Notes under the pieces: generated by a model | Told to the model about the DNA's origin: nothing | What the model saw: only the letters and a program-made list of their open reading frames with translations | Databases searched by the model: none | From: Bacteroidia bacterium | Lineage (GTDB): Bacteria; Bacteroidota; Bacteroidia; Bacteroidales; UBA932 | Assembly (NCBI GenBank): GCA_030537315.1 | Contig: JAUNNZ010000015.1 | Coordinates: 1-47,657 of the forward strand | Reading direction: 5' to 3' | DNA: 47,657 nt | Part shown: positions 17,318 to 25,400 of the stretch, one piece after another | How the letters are laid out: each line of letters starts with the position of its first letter | Position numbering within the stretch: position 1 is the stretch's first letter | Program-made: the position numbers and the translations under genes

Positions 17318-17521
17318 TGCACTTGGAGCGAAGCGATGGCGGCATCAGCCGCCGTGCCGGAGGCAGGGAGCGATGCGACCGACGGAGGCACCGGCAGGAA
17401 CGAAGTGGAGGCCGCTTACCCCTAAAAGGGGTCGGCCGCAGGCCGGGGGTTGAGAGGACGAAGTCCCACCACAAGCACGAGACGAAGAATGGCAGCCATC
17501 GGGCTGCCATTCGAAGTGAAG
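17318..17521. repeat. G+C-rich non-coding stretch, possible dispersed repeat
   Basis: These 200 bp have no convincing gene. The sequence is G+C-rich with recurring GGAG-GA-like words (GGAGCGAAGCGAT, GGGAGCGATGCGA, GACGGAGGCACCGG). It contains small perfect hairpins: AATGGCAGCC-atcg-GGCTGCCATT (17488-17511 region), ACCCCT-aaa-AGGGGT and CGGCC-gca-GGCCG. ORFs crossing it are low-complexity shadows. It lies between tRNA-Leu and the terminator on the transcribed minus strand, so it may be a 3' trailer or an inserted repeat element. The remaining 17188-17270 shows nothing I can name. Confidence 0.45.
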
Positions 17522-17601
17522 TGCGGGCGGTGGGACTCGAACCCACACGCCGGAGCACAAGATCCTAAGTCTTGCTTGTCTACCAATTTCAACACGCCCG
17601 C
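17522..17601 (-). tRNA. tRNA-Leu (anticodon UAG)
   Basis: The 80-nt minus-strand sequence folds as a class II tRNA. The acceptor GCGGGCG pairs with CGCCCGC and the discriminator is A. The anticodon stem CAAGA/TCTTG encloses CTTAGGA, giving anticodon UAG for CUN leucine codons. The T arm is GTGGG-TTCGAGT-CCCAC and a longer variable arm lies before it, as expected for leucine. No CCA is encoded; the next bases are CTTC. It sits about 6 nt after the rpsU terminator tail. Confidence 0.95.
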
Positions 17602-17607
17602 AGAATG

Positions 17608-17631
17608 AAAAGGCCGCGAAAAATCGCGGCC
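17608..17631 (-). terminator. Terminator after rpsU
   Basis: On the minus strand GGCCGCGA and TCGCGGCC form a perfect 8-bp stem around a 4-nt loop, followed by TTTT. It lies 21 bp after the rpsU stop and only 6 nt before the tRNA-Leu 5' end. Confidence 0.85.
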
Positions 17632-17651
17632 CTTTCTATCTTGCAGAGTGA

Positions 17652-17846
17652 TTACTGCTCGTCCTCGAGACGCAGGTGCTGAACGTAGATAGCTTTCTGC
17701 ATCGCTTTACGCTTGATGACTGAAGGCTTCTCGAAGTTCTTGCGGGCGCGCATTTCACGGACGGCGCCGGTCTTCTCGAACTTTCTCTTGAATTTCTTAA
17801 GAGCCCTTTCGATGTTCTCACCTTCTTTTACTGGAACGATAATCAT
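17652..17846 (-). CDS. rpsU: Ribosomal protein bS21
   Basis: The 64-residue basic protein starts MIIVPVKEGENIERALKKFKRK and matches bS21 over its length. bS21 binds near the 3' end of 16S rRNA on the small subunit. In Bacteroidota ribosomes, bS21 with bS6 and bS18 holds the anti-SD so that SDs are not read. The leader carries AAGGGGGTGAT at 17854-17864, which can pair with the anti-SD over 11 bases, so low bS21 could unmask translation of its own message. The -7 element TACCTTTG is at 17881-17888 with TTG 19 bp further. A terminator follows. Confidence 0.97.
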   Translation of the reverse strand: MIIVPVKEGENIERALKKFKRKFEKTGAVREMRARKNFEKPSVIKRKAMQKAIYVQHLRLEDEQ

Positions 17847-17853
17847 GCTTTAA

Positions 17854-17864
17854 ATCACCCCCTT
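17854..17864 (-). promoter_or_regulatory. Extended Shine-Dalgarno of rpsU
   Basis: AAGGGGGTGAT on the minus strand can form 11 consecutive pairs, one of them G-U, with the conserved 16S 3' sequence 3'-UUCCUCCACUA. It ends 7 nt before the ATG. It is a likely translational autoregulatory site. Confidence 0.75.
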
Positions 17865-17880
17865 TTTTCTAAATGGACTG

Positions 17881-17910
17881 CAAAGGTAGAAAATTATTTC
17901 AATATATCAA
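17881..17910 (-). promoter_or_regulatory. rpsU promoter
   Basis: TACCTTTG (17881-17888) matches the -7 consensus and TTG (17908-17910) sits 19 bp upstream. Both lie at or inside the 3' end of the sirtuin gene, so rpsU can be transcribed independently. Confidence 0.7.
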
Positions 17911-18601
17911 CAATTTCCTTCATCCCTTCAGTCGCCACCTTTTTGATATGCCTGATCCTGTCGTCAAAGACCGTAACGTCGGCAGGGTCGATGATATAAA
18001 TGGGGATTTCAGGCCGCGCATAGCGGTATAGTCCTGCGGCTGGATAAACGTGAAGCGAAGTGCCGACTATCACTACTACATCTGCCTGGGAGACCAAGTC
18101 GATGGCGCGCGCCATCTTCGGGACGGCCTCGCCGAAGAAAACGATATGCGGGCGGTATTGCGAGCCGTTGGGAGCCTTGTCTCCCAAAGATACCGGCTCA
18201 TATCCGCAGTCGACGACAAATCTTTCCGAAAAGCCGTCTTCATCGTTGAAAGTGTTCTCCGGTCGGATTTTGGTCGCTTCGCCGTGCAAATGGATCACGT
18301 GCGTCGACCCTGCACGCTCGTGCAGGTTGTCGATGTTCTGGGTGATCACGTCTACGATGAAACGATCTTCAAGTCCGGCAATAAGCCTGTGCGCCTCGTT
18401 GGGCCTGACTTCGGCCAGCTTTGCCCTCTGCATGTTATGAAAGTCGAGGACCAGCTTGCGGTTGCGGTAATAGCCTTCGATGGAAGCGACCTCCATAGGG
18501 TCGTAATTGTCCCAGAGACCGCCGTTGTCACGGTAGGTTCCCAGGCCGCTCTCGGCGCTGACTCCGGCGCCGGTGAGAACGGCAATCCTTTTCTTTGTCA
18601 T
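17894..18601 (-). CDS. SIR2-family NAD-dependent protein deacylase
   Basis: Sirtuins remove acyl groups from lysines using NAD. The 235-residue protein has the NAD-binding motifs TGAGVSAESGLGTYR, TQNIDNLHERAG and HLHGE, and later VGTSLHVYPAAG. The usual four zinc-binding cysteines are missing: the region between HGE and PHIVFFGE holds only one Cys, a feature of some short Bacteroidota sirtuins. At the place where CobB has Tyr and Arg for succinyl-lysine, this protein reads FHNMQR, so desuccinylase activity is uncertain. The ATG overlaps the stop of the ATPase gene upstream (ATGA), so the two are co-translated. Confidence 0.9.
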   Translation of the reverse strand: MTKKRIAVLTGAGVSAESGLGTYRDNGGLWDNYDPMEVASIEGYYRNRKLVLDFHNMQRAKLAEVRPNEAHRLIAGLEDRFIVDVITQNIDNLHERAGSTHVIHLHGEATKIRPENTFNDEDGFSERFVVDCGYEPVSLGDKAPNGSQYRPHIVFFGEAVPKMARAIDLVSQADVVVIVGTSLHVYPAAGLYRYARPEIPIYIIDPADVTVFDDRIRHIKKVATEGMKEIVDILK

Positions 18602-19755
18602 TCAGGAATCTTGAAATATGTCTTGCGTGTCCAGTACTCGAACAGAGGATCCAGGAATTGAGGGTTGTCATTGTCGTCGAAGGTGATGATCTCCTTCTTG
18701 CAAAGGGCATCCTTCAGACGGCGGACGTTGGCCGAAGAGTTGAGGCCGTACCGGCTGATGACGTCCGACGAACTGAACTTGTTGTGCCCGTCGACTATCG
18801 CGCGCAACAGGTTCATCTGGAAATTGGTGAGGCTGTTCATCGTGGAGATGAAGCGTGGCTCGTGGATCGCGATGAGCGACTCCAGCGCCTCCTTGAGAGT
18901 CGGTTCCATCACATAACCCTTCGACAGGGAATCGCAGATGAAACAGAAATGATTTATGTAATATATGTTGTCCTTGAACAGGTGGCATATCCCAAGCATA
19001 AGTTCGCGGTCGAGGACCTTTCCGGAGGAGAGGAAGCACTTGACCGAGTGGTCTATGATGTCCCTGGTCTCGAGAGGTTCAAGGTGAAGCGCGCTGACGC
19101 GGCGGTAAAACAGTTTCCGCTGGGTGAATATATCCTTCATCGCGTTGACCTCGGAGCCTGTGAAAACGTAGGCGCAACAGCCGCGGAAATCTTCTTCGAG
19201 CGTATCGAAAATATTGTGGAGCAATCCGCAGATGGAGTCGGGATCTTCAGTGAAATTTACGTTTTGAAACTCTTCGAATACGATTATCGCCTTGCTGGAT
19301 TTGTCCTTTGCAAGCTTGTATGGCAGCTTGAAAACCGCCTCCAGGTCATTGTTGTCTATGTCCCAATTGGTGGAGAGAATATCCCCTCCGGAGACAAAAG
19401 CTTCGGGATCGAACACGAAATGTGTGCCTGAGAGGTATCTTTCAACGTTTGCAGTATGCTCTCCGTGAGTTTTACCGAAGGCGGCAAGGACTGCGGAGCC
19501 GAAACGCAGCGCAAGTTCGGCGCTGCTGCGCACCGGAAGCAATGAACAGATGACGGGAGTGAAGTTCACGCCCGAAATGCTCATATTGTAAAATGTGTTC
19601 ATAATGAATGAAGTCTTTCCGGCCTTGGGCGGCTCGAAAATGGCCACATTTTCTCCCTGTTCGATCAGATTACGGAATATTTTTGTTTCCGAAACTCGGC
19701 CGAAGAAATTTTTCCCGGTCACGAACTTGTTGAAGATAAATTGGTTATTGTCCAT
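18598..19755 (-). CDS. AAA/STAND-type ATPase with C-terminal winged helix
   Basis: From ATG 19755 the protein has 385 residues. The P-loop is FEPPKAGKTS, with Glu (residue 41) where Gly is usual, then GK-T at 46-48. A Walker B-like strand is AIIVFEEFQNV, and a sensor-like segment is YVFTGSEVNAM. The C-terminus, KFSSSDVISRYGLNSSANVRRLKDAL, looks like a winged helix-turn-helix. This is the layout of archaeal-type/STAND ATPases, whose roles are mostly unknown. A TTG start at 19800 is possible, but the promoter TTTG-N20-TACCTTTA places the transcript start downstream of it. It overlaps the sirtuin gene by 4 bp. Confidence 0.82.
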   Translation of the reverse strand: MDNNQFIFNKFVTGKNFFGRVSETKIFRNLIEQGENVAIFEPPKAGKTSFIMNTFYNMSISGVNFTPVICSLLPVRSSAELALRFGSAVLAAFGKTHGEHTANVERYLSGTHFVFDPEAFVSGGDILSTNWDIDNNDLEAVFKLPYKLAKDKSSKAIIVFEEFQNVNFTEDPDSICGLLHNIFDTLEEDFRGCCAYVFTGSEVNAMKDIFTQRKLFYRRVSALHLEPLETRDIIDHSVKCFLSSGKVLDRELMLGICHLFKDNIYYINHFCFICDSLSKGYVMEPTLKEALESLIAIHEPRFISTMNSLTNFQMNLLRAIVDGHNKFSSSDVISRYGLNSSANVRRLKDALCKKEIITFDDNDNPQFLDPLFEYWTRKTYFKIPE

Positions 19756-19769
19756 GGTAACAATTTTGT

Positions 19770-19777
19770 TAAAGGTA
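19770..19777 (-). promoter_or_regulatory. Promoter of the ATPase-sirtuin unit
   Basis: TACCTTTA differs from TAnnTTTG at one base; TTTG lies 20 bp upstream. It supports ATG 19755 as the start. Confidence 0.5.
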
Positions 19778-19826
19778 AAAACAATATTGTTATCCACCAA
19801 ATATCCGGCAAAAAAAACGACATTTT

Positions 19827-19857
19827 TTTGCAGAAAGCAGAAAAATACCTAAATTCG
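19827..19857 (+). promoter_or_regulatory. rplU promoter
   Basis: TTTG (19827-19830), 19 bp, then TAAATTCG (19850-19857), one mismatch from the -7 consensus. A start near 19862 leaves a leader of about 90 nt. Confidence 0.6.
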
Positions 19858-19875
19858 CGGTCCGAAATATTAGAT

Positions 19876-19947
19876 GACCGCTAAGCCATTGATAAAGAGC
19901 TGCCCCGAGTGACAGACGCTTACGGCCGAAACTTTTAACAAAGTTTT
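19876..19947 (+). promoter_or_regulatory. Structured 5' leader of rplU
   Basis: GACCGCTAAGC (19876-19886) pairs with GCTTACGGCC (19918-19927) as an eight-pair stem with one bulged C. It encloses about 30 nt containing GCTGCCCCGAG. A second hairpin, AAACTTT-taac-AAAGTTT (about 19930-19947), ends just before ATG 19952. A leader of this kind in front of r-protein genes often mediates autoregulation. I do not recognise it as a named family. Confidence 0.5.
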
Positions 19948-19951
19948 ATTT

Positions 19952-20263
19952 ATGTACGCAATCGTTGAAATTGCAGGTCAGCAGTTCAAAGTAGAAGCTG
20001 GCAACGAAATCTTTGTCCAGAGACTTTCTCAGGCCAAGGGTGCTGATGTAGAGTTCGACAAGGTGCTTCTCCTCGACAATGAGGGTGCAGTCAAGGTCGG
20101 TACTCCTTATGTAGAAGGCGCAGTCGTAAAGGCTACCGTTCTCGATGATGATGCTAAGGCAGACAAGGTTCTTGTTTTCAAGAAGATCCGTCGCAAGGGC
20201 TTCCAGAAACTCAACGGCCACCGTCAGAAGCTTACCAAGATTAAGATTAACGAAATCGCTTAA
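19952..20263 (+). CDS. rplU: Ribosomal protein bL21
   Basis: The 103-residue protein starts MYAIVEIAGQQFKVEAG and ends GHRQKLTKIKINEI, matching bL21 of the large subunit along its full length. It is the first gene of the rplU-rpmA operon, with rpmA 13 bp downstream. There is no SD before the ATG; a hairpin and an A/T-rich stretch precede it instead. Codon use is highly biased. Regulation through the structured leader is plausible. Confidence 0.98.
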   Translation: MYAIVEIAGQQFKVEAGNEIFVQRLSQAKGADVEFDKVLLLDNEGAVKVGTPYVEGAVVKATVLDDDAKADKVLVFKKIRRKGFQKLNGHRQKLTKIKINEIA

Positions 20264-20276
20264 AGATTAGAAAGTT

Positions 20277-20537
20277 ATGGCACACAAGAAAGGTCAATCA
20301 AGTTCTAAGAACGGTCGCGAGTCACAAAGCAAGCGCTTGGGTCTCAAGAAATTCGGTGGCGAGGTCGTTAAGGCCGGCAACATTATCGTACGTCAGAGAG
20401 GTACAGTCCACAATCCTGACAAGAACGTCGGTATGGGCAAGGACCACACTCTTTATGCACTCGTGGATGGCACGGTAAAGTTCACCCGCAAGAAAGAGGA
20501 CAAATCTTACGTATCGGTTATCCCGTTTGAGAACTAA
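20277..20537 (+). CDS. rpmA: Ribosomal protein bL27
   Basis: The 86-residue basic protein begins [16 protein letters not shown], the bL27 N-terminal tail that reaches towards the peptidyl-transferase centre. It has no Firmicutes-type leader peptide. [24 protein letters not shown] is the family core. It is the second gene of the rplU operon and is followed by a strong terminator. Confidence 0.98.
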   Translation: MAHKKGQSSSKNGRESQSKRLGLKKFGGEVVKAGNIIVRQRGTVHNPDKNVGMGKDHTLYALVDGTVKFTRKKEDKSYVSVIPFEN

Positions 20538-20566
20538 TCTCGAAGGGGATTCAATTATGGATTCAG

Positions 20567-20602
20567 GGACTTGCACTTCGAGAAAAGTGTAAGTCCTTTT
20601 TT
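20567..20602 (+). terminator. Terminator of the rplU-rpmA operon
   Basis: A 12-bp stem (20567-20578 with 20585-20596, one G-U pair), 6-nt loop, then six T residues. It ends 17 bp before the serS ATG. Confidence 0.92.
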
Positions 20603-20618
20603 AATATCAATCAAGCAT

Positions 20619-21890
20619 ATGTTGACACTCAAAATGCTTCGCGACGACCCGCAGGCGGTTGTCGAGAAATTGAAAATCAAGAATTTCGACGCGCAGCCGA
20701 TAGTGGACAAGGTCCTTGAGCTCGACGCACGCCGCCGCGCTCTCCAGACCGAGAGCGATGCCCTTCTCGCAGAGCAGAAGCAGCTTGCAGCCGAGATAGG
20801 CGGACTTATGAAGCAGGGCCTTAAGGAGAAGGCCGAGCAGGTAAAGGCAAAGGTTGCGGAACTCAAAGCCAAGTCGGGTGAGCTCATCGAAAAGATGGAC
20901 GCCGCCGCAAAGGATATGGAGAGCAGCCTCGTCCTTATGCCTAACATCCCTTGCAGCCTCATCAAGCCTGGCAAAGGTGCAGAAGACAATGAAATAGTCA
21001 AGATGGGCGGCCCGGAGGTCAATCTTCCTGAAAACGCTCTCCCGCATTGGGAACTTGCCAAGAAATATGACATCATAGATTTCGACCTCGGTGTCAAGAT
21101 CACCGGTGCCGGATTCCCGGTTTACAAGGGCAAGGGTGCAAAGCTCCAGCGCGCTCTCATCAACTTCTTCCTCGACTGTAACACTGCAGCCGGTTACAAG
21201 GAGGTTGAACCTCCTGTGATGGTCAACAAGGAGTCCGGATTCGGCACGGGCCAGCTTCCTGACAAGGAAGGCCAGATGTATCACGCTGAAGTTGACGACT
21301 TCTATATGGTTCCTACGGCAGAGGTGCCTGTGACCAATATTTTCCGTGACGTTATCCTCGCTGCTGACGAGATCCCTCAGAGGCTTACCGCCTACACTCC
21401 TTGCTTCCGCCGCGAGGCCGGTTCATACGGCAAGGACGTCCGCGGTCTCAACCGCCTGCATCAGTTCGACAAGGTCGAAATCGTGCGCGTGGAGAAGCCG
21501 GAAGACAGCTACAAGGCTCTTGACGAAATGGTCGCCCACGTCGAGTCACTCGTGAACAAACTCGGTCTGAAGTATCGCATCCTCCGTCTTTGCGGCGGCG
21601 ATATGAGCTTCACCTCCGCCATCACATACGACTTCGAACTCTGGAGCGCAGCTCAGCAGCGCTGGCTCGAGATTTCTTCAGTTTCCAATTTCGAAACCTA
21701 CCAGGCCAACCGTCTGCATCTCCGCTATCGTGATGCAGAGGGCAAGACTCAGCTGGCCCATACCCTCAACGGCAGCTCCCTCGCGCTTCCGCGCGTTGTC
21801 GCCGCCCTTCTTGAAGACAACCAGACTCCGGACGGAATCGTGATCCCTGAGGTTCTCCGTCCATATACAGGATTCGACAAGATTGACTAA
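20619..21890 (+). CDS. serS: Seryl-tRNA synthetase
   Basis: SerRS charges tRNA-Ser with serine. The 423-residue protein starts MLTLKMLRDDPQAVVEKL; an in-frame extension back to 20571 crosses the terminator and is rejected. An N-terminal coiled-coil arm (about residues 25-105) binds the tRNA. Class II motif 2 is CFRREAGSYGKDVRGLNRLHQF, and motif 3 is the LNGSSLALPR region. The stop lies inside the start of ruvC (8-bp overlap), so the two are coupled. Confidence 0.98.
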   Translation: MLTLKMLRDDPQAVVEKLKIKNFDAQPIVDKVLELDARRRALQTESDALLAEQKQLAAEIGGLMKQGLKEKAEQVKAKVAELKAKSGELIEKMDAAAKDMESSLVLMPNIPCSLIKPGKGAEDNEIVKMGGPEVNLPENALPHWELAKKYDIIDFDLGVKITGAGFPVYKGKGAKLQRALINFFLDCNTAAGYKEVEPPVMVNKESGFGTGQLPDKEGQMYHAEVDDFYMVPTAEVPVTNIFRDVILAADEIPQRLTAYTPCFRREAGSYGKDVRGLNRLHQFDKVEIVRVEKPEDSYKALDEMVAHVESLVNKLGLKYRILRLCGGDMSFTSAITYDFELWSAAQQRWLEISSVSNFETYQANRLHLRYRDAEGKTQLAHTLNGSSLALPRVVAALLEDNQTPDGIVIPEVLRPYTGFDKID

Positions 21891-22443
21891 AGAAAGCAGA
21901 ACAATACTCGGAATAGATCCCGGAACCAACGTGCTTGGTTTCGGGGTCATCCGTGTAGATGCTGCAGGCAGGCCGAACTATGTGGATATGGGTGTTGTTG
22001 ACCTCCGCAAGATTGAATCGGCTTACGATAAGTTAGAAGTGATAAATGAAAAGGTCGGTGCTTTGTGCGACCTTCACCATCCGGATGATATGGCGATAGA
22101 ATCGCCGTTCTATGGCAAGAATGCCCAGGTGATCTTCAAGTTGGGAAGAGCACAGGGGGCAGCGATGATTGCAGGCATCAGCAGAGGGGTCAGAATCTAT
22201 GAGTATGCCCCGAGAAAAGCCAAGATGGCTATCTGCGGGAATGGCGCCGCATCAAAAGAACAAGTTTCTTTGATTGTTCAGAGGACTCTTGGCATAGAAA
22301 TTGAAAACAAGTTCCTGGACGCAACGGATGCGCTCGCGCTCGCGATGTGCCACTATTATCAACTCACAAGCCCGCTGGCCAGCACTACTGCGGCGACATC
22401 TTGGGAGAAATTCATTGCGGCCAATCCGGATAGGATAAAATAA
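21883..22443 (+). CDS. ruvC: Holliday junction endonuclease RuvC
   Basis: RuvC cuts Holliday junctions during recombination repair together with RuvAB. The 186-residue protein has the four acidic residues in their usual settings: GIDPGT (D12), AIESPF, and DATDALALA near the C-terminus. The start is TTG at 21883, overlapping serS by 8 bp; no ATG or GTG precedes the GIDPG motif, so TTG is the best choice. The start codon and overlap suggest modest, coupled translation. The outer-membrane gene follows after 18 bp. Confidence 0.95.
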   Translation: MTKESRTILGIDPGTNVLGFGVIRVDAAGRPNYVDMGVVDLRKIESAYDKLEVINEKVGALCDLHHPDDMAIESPFYGKNAQVIFKLGRAQGAAMIAGISRGVRIYEYAPRKAKMAICGNGAASKEQVSLIVQRTLGIEIENKFLDATDALALAMCHYYQLTSPLASTTAATSWEKFIAANPDRIK

Positions 22444-22461
22444 AAACAAATAATACAAACT

Positions 22462-25400
22462 ATGATTCGTATCAAACCCCTTGCACTGATCTGCTCATTG
22501 TTCATCAGCGTAATGGCGTTCGCCCAGAACCAGGGCGACGTAAATGCCGTTCTTATTGACGCGACGACGGGCGATCCTGTGCCATTTGCTACAACTTCAC
22601 TTACGAAAACAGGCCAGACCAAGCCGGCAAAGTATGTGCTCAGCTCAGAGTCCGGCGTTGTTTCAATTGAAAAAGTCCGCAACGGAGAATATACCTTCAA
22701 GGCGGAGCTCCTTGGCTATAAGCCTTATGAAAAGGTCATCAAAATTGACGGCAAGCTCGTCGATCTCGGTGAGGTCAGGCTTGAACTGGATGCAGAGACC
22801 CTTGAATCCGCAGCTGTTTCAGCGGTAGGTAACCCTATCATCATCAAGAAGGACACCATCGAATACAATGCATCTTCATTCAAGACGACAGAGAATGATA
22901 TGCTCGAGGACCTCCTCAAGAAACTCCCGGGCGTAGAAATCGATGACGACGGCAGCGTCACGGTGAACGGTGAGACCATCACCAAGATCACCATCGACGG
23001 AAAGACATTCTTCCTTGATGACCCTCAGGTCGCTCAGAAGAACCTCCCGGCAAAGCTTATCAACAAACTCAAGGTCATCAAGAAGAAGTCAGAGCAGGCC
23101 GAATTCACCGGCATCGATGATGGCGAGGAAGAGAACGTCATCGACCTCTCTGTCAAGCCGGGTATGATGAACGGTATCATAGGCAACCTGCAGGCAGGTG
23201 TGGGTCACGATATCCCTTCCGACAACAATACGATGAATGACACCCGCTTTGCGGGCAACGGCTTCCTCGGCAAGTTCACCAGCAAGGCCAACGTCAGCCT
23301 CATCCTGAACGCCAACAATACCAACAACCAGGCAGCTACAGACCGTTCCGGCAATATGATGGCCGGCATGATGGGCGGTGGCGGAATGGGCGGTGGAATG
23401 ATGATGGGCGGCATGATGGGTGGCATGATGGGCGGCGGAATGGGCGGCGCCACTATGGCCGGCATGATGGGCGGCGGCGGTATCTCCACCTCATATATGG
23501 CCGGTCTCAATGCTGCGGCAGACCTCTGCGATGACCGTATGGAACTCGGTGGAAACTATATGTTCAACCATAACAACCGCGTCTCCAAGTCAGACCAGTA
23601 TCAGGAAACCAAGTATGAGGATTATACCTCCATCTCAAATACCCAGGCTGACAACACCAACCTCTCCATGGGCCACAACTTCGGTCTCAGACTTGAGCAC
23701 GAATTCTCCGAGAATACGTCGATAGTATTCCAGCCTCAATTCAATTTCGGCACCGGAAGCTATGCGCAGAAACAAACGGCTACGACTGATTATGACCCTA
23801 TCAGTGGAAACAGATATAAGGTGAATGAGTCAGTCTCTGACAATGGCGGCGACAACAAGAACTTCAGCACAAGCGGTATGTTCATCTTCCGCCAGCGTCT
23901 CGGAATCCCGGGCCGTACCCTTACCGCCCAGGTACGATACAGTTTCTCCAACAACGAAACCGATGGCTATAACAAGAGTACGACCACTTCTTACCAGGGT
24001 GAGAACAAGATGGTTCAGGATATCAACCAGACCTTCAATCAGACACAGAAGAGCTCTCAGGTATCCGGCCGCGCGACATATACCGAGCCTATGGGTGATT
24101 ACTTCTATCTTGAGGCCAACTACTCATATAACTGGAACAAGTCGGTTTCTGACAAGCAGACCTTCGATATGAACAAAGGCGGAGCCCTTGACCTTGCTTA
24201 TACCAACAACGTCATCAATGAGACCAGGAGGCAGGAATTCGGCGGCAACGTCCTCTTCCAGAAGCCTACCTTCCGCGCCCAGCTCGGTTTCTCCGCAATC
24301 CCGACACACACCATCAACACTACCACCAACGGTGGCGTCGCTGTGGATCCTATCGATGACAAGAGATGGAACTTCGCACCTCAGGCGCGTATCGATGCCG
24401 ATATCAATGACAACGCCAATATCCGCGTATTCTACCGCGGCCAGTCAAATCAGCCTCAGACCTCTCAGTTGATGCCGGTTCCTGATATCTCCAACCCTTT
24501 GCAGATTTCCTTCGGTAACCCACACCTTACTCCTTATTTCAATCACAATGCAAATGCGGAGTACCGTTACAGCAACCGTCAGGCATTCTCTTCATTTACA
24601 GTCCGAATCAACGGTTCGTTGACACAGAATCCTATCTCCAGTGTTTCATGGCAGGGAGATAACGGTGCGCGTTACTCAATGCCGTTCAATGGAAAGAACA
24701 CAGGCAGTGCGGGTATCAACACCTTCTTCAACACTCCTATCGCGAAGTCAAACTTCTCCATCAACAATCAGTTGAGCGCGAACTGGTCACAGAGCTCATC
24801 CTTCCTTGCCAACAAGGTCGATATGAGCGTTTACCCGGATCCTATGACTCACTATTATGATTTCATGGAAGAGTTCTACGAGGATCACAAGAATCTGAAT
24901 GATTGCGATGACTTCACAGCGTATGATACCCATACCATCAGTGTAAACGAGCGTATTCGTATGTCCTATCGCTCAGATGCAATTGAAATCACCCTCGGCG
25001 GCAGCACCCGTATGAACAAGACCCTTTATACCATCGATTCAATGCAGGGAACAACACGCTGGACCAACCGCATCGAAGGAAGTTTCCTCTGGACCTGGGA
25101 TGCTCCCGGCATCACCTTCAGCACAGACTGCAACTATCGCTGGTACATCGGCACCGAGCAGAAGCCTGTATGCACACTCAATGCGGAGATCACCAAACTT
25201 CTGTTCAAGAAGCAGGCTACCCTTTCTCTCAGGGCATATGACATCCTCGGCCAGCAGAACAACTTCTCTATCAGCGATACCCAGAATATGCACACTGAGA
25301 CCCTCAGCAACACTCTCGGACGCTACATCATCCTTTCATTCACCTGGCGCTTCGGATCATTCGGACGCGGCAACGGAATGTTCGGCGGTGGCAGAGGCCC

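Noticed and set aside
17317-17568. Proteins encoded in the G+C-rich stretch next to tRNA-Leu
   Set aside because: Frames run through the tRNA and hairpins and are Arg/Gly/Pro-rich in all directions; no start, spacing or family signal.
18595-19431. + strand open frame (278 codons) opposite the ATPase
   Set aside because: Shadow of the ATPase gene, which has P-loop, Walker B and a promoter in the other direction.
17894-19755. A phage-defence SIR2-ATPase system
   Set aside because: The sirtuin is short, CobB-like and sits among ribosomal and synthetase genes; no nuclease, HerA-like or other defence gene is nearby. Kept only as a low-interest question.
23356-23481. A tandem repeat array or CRISPR-like locus in the Met/Gly-rich stretch
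   Set aside because: Units are irregular, codon-phased and inside an intact reading frame; there are no spacers.
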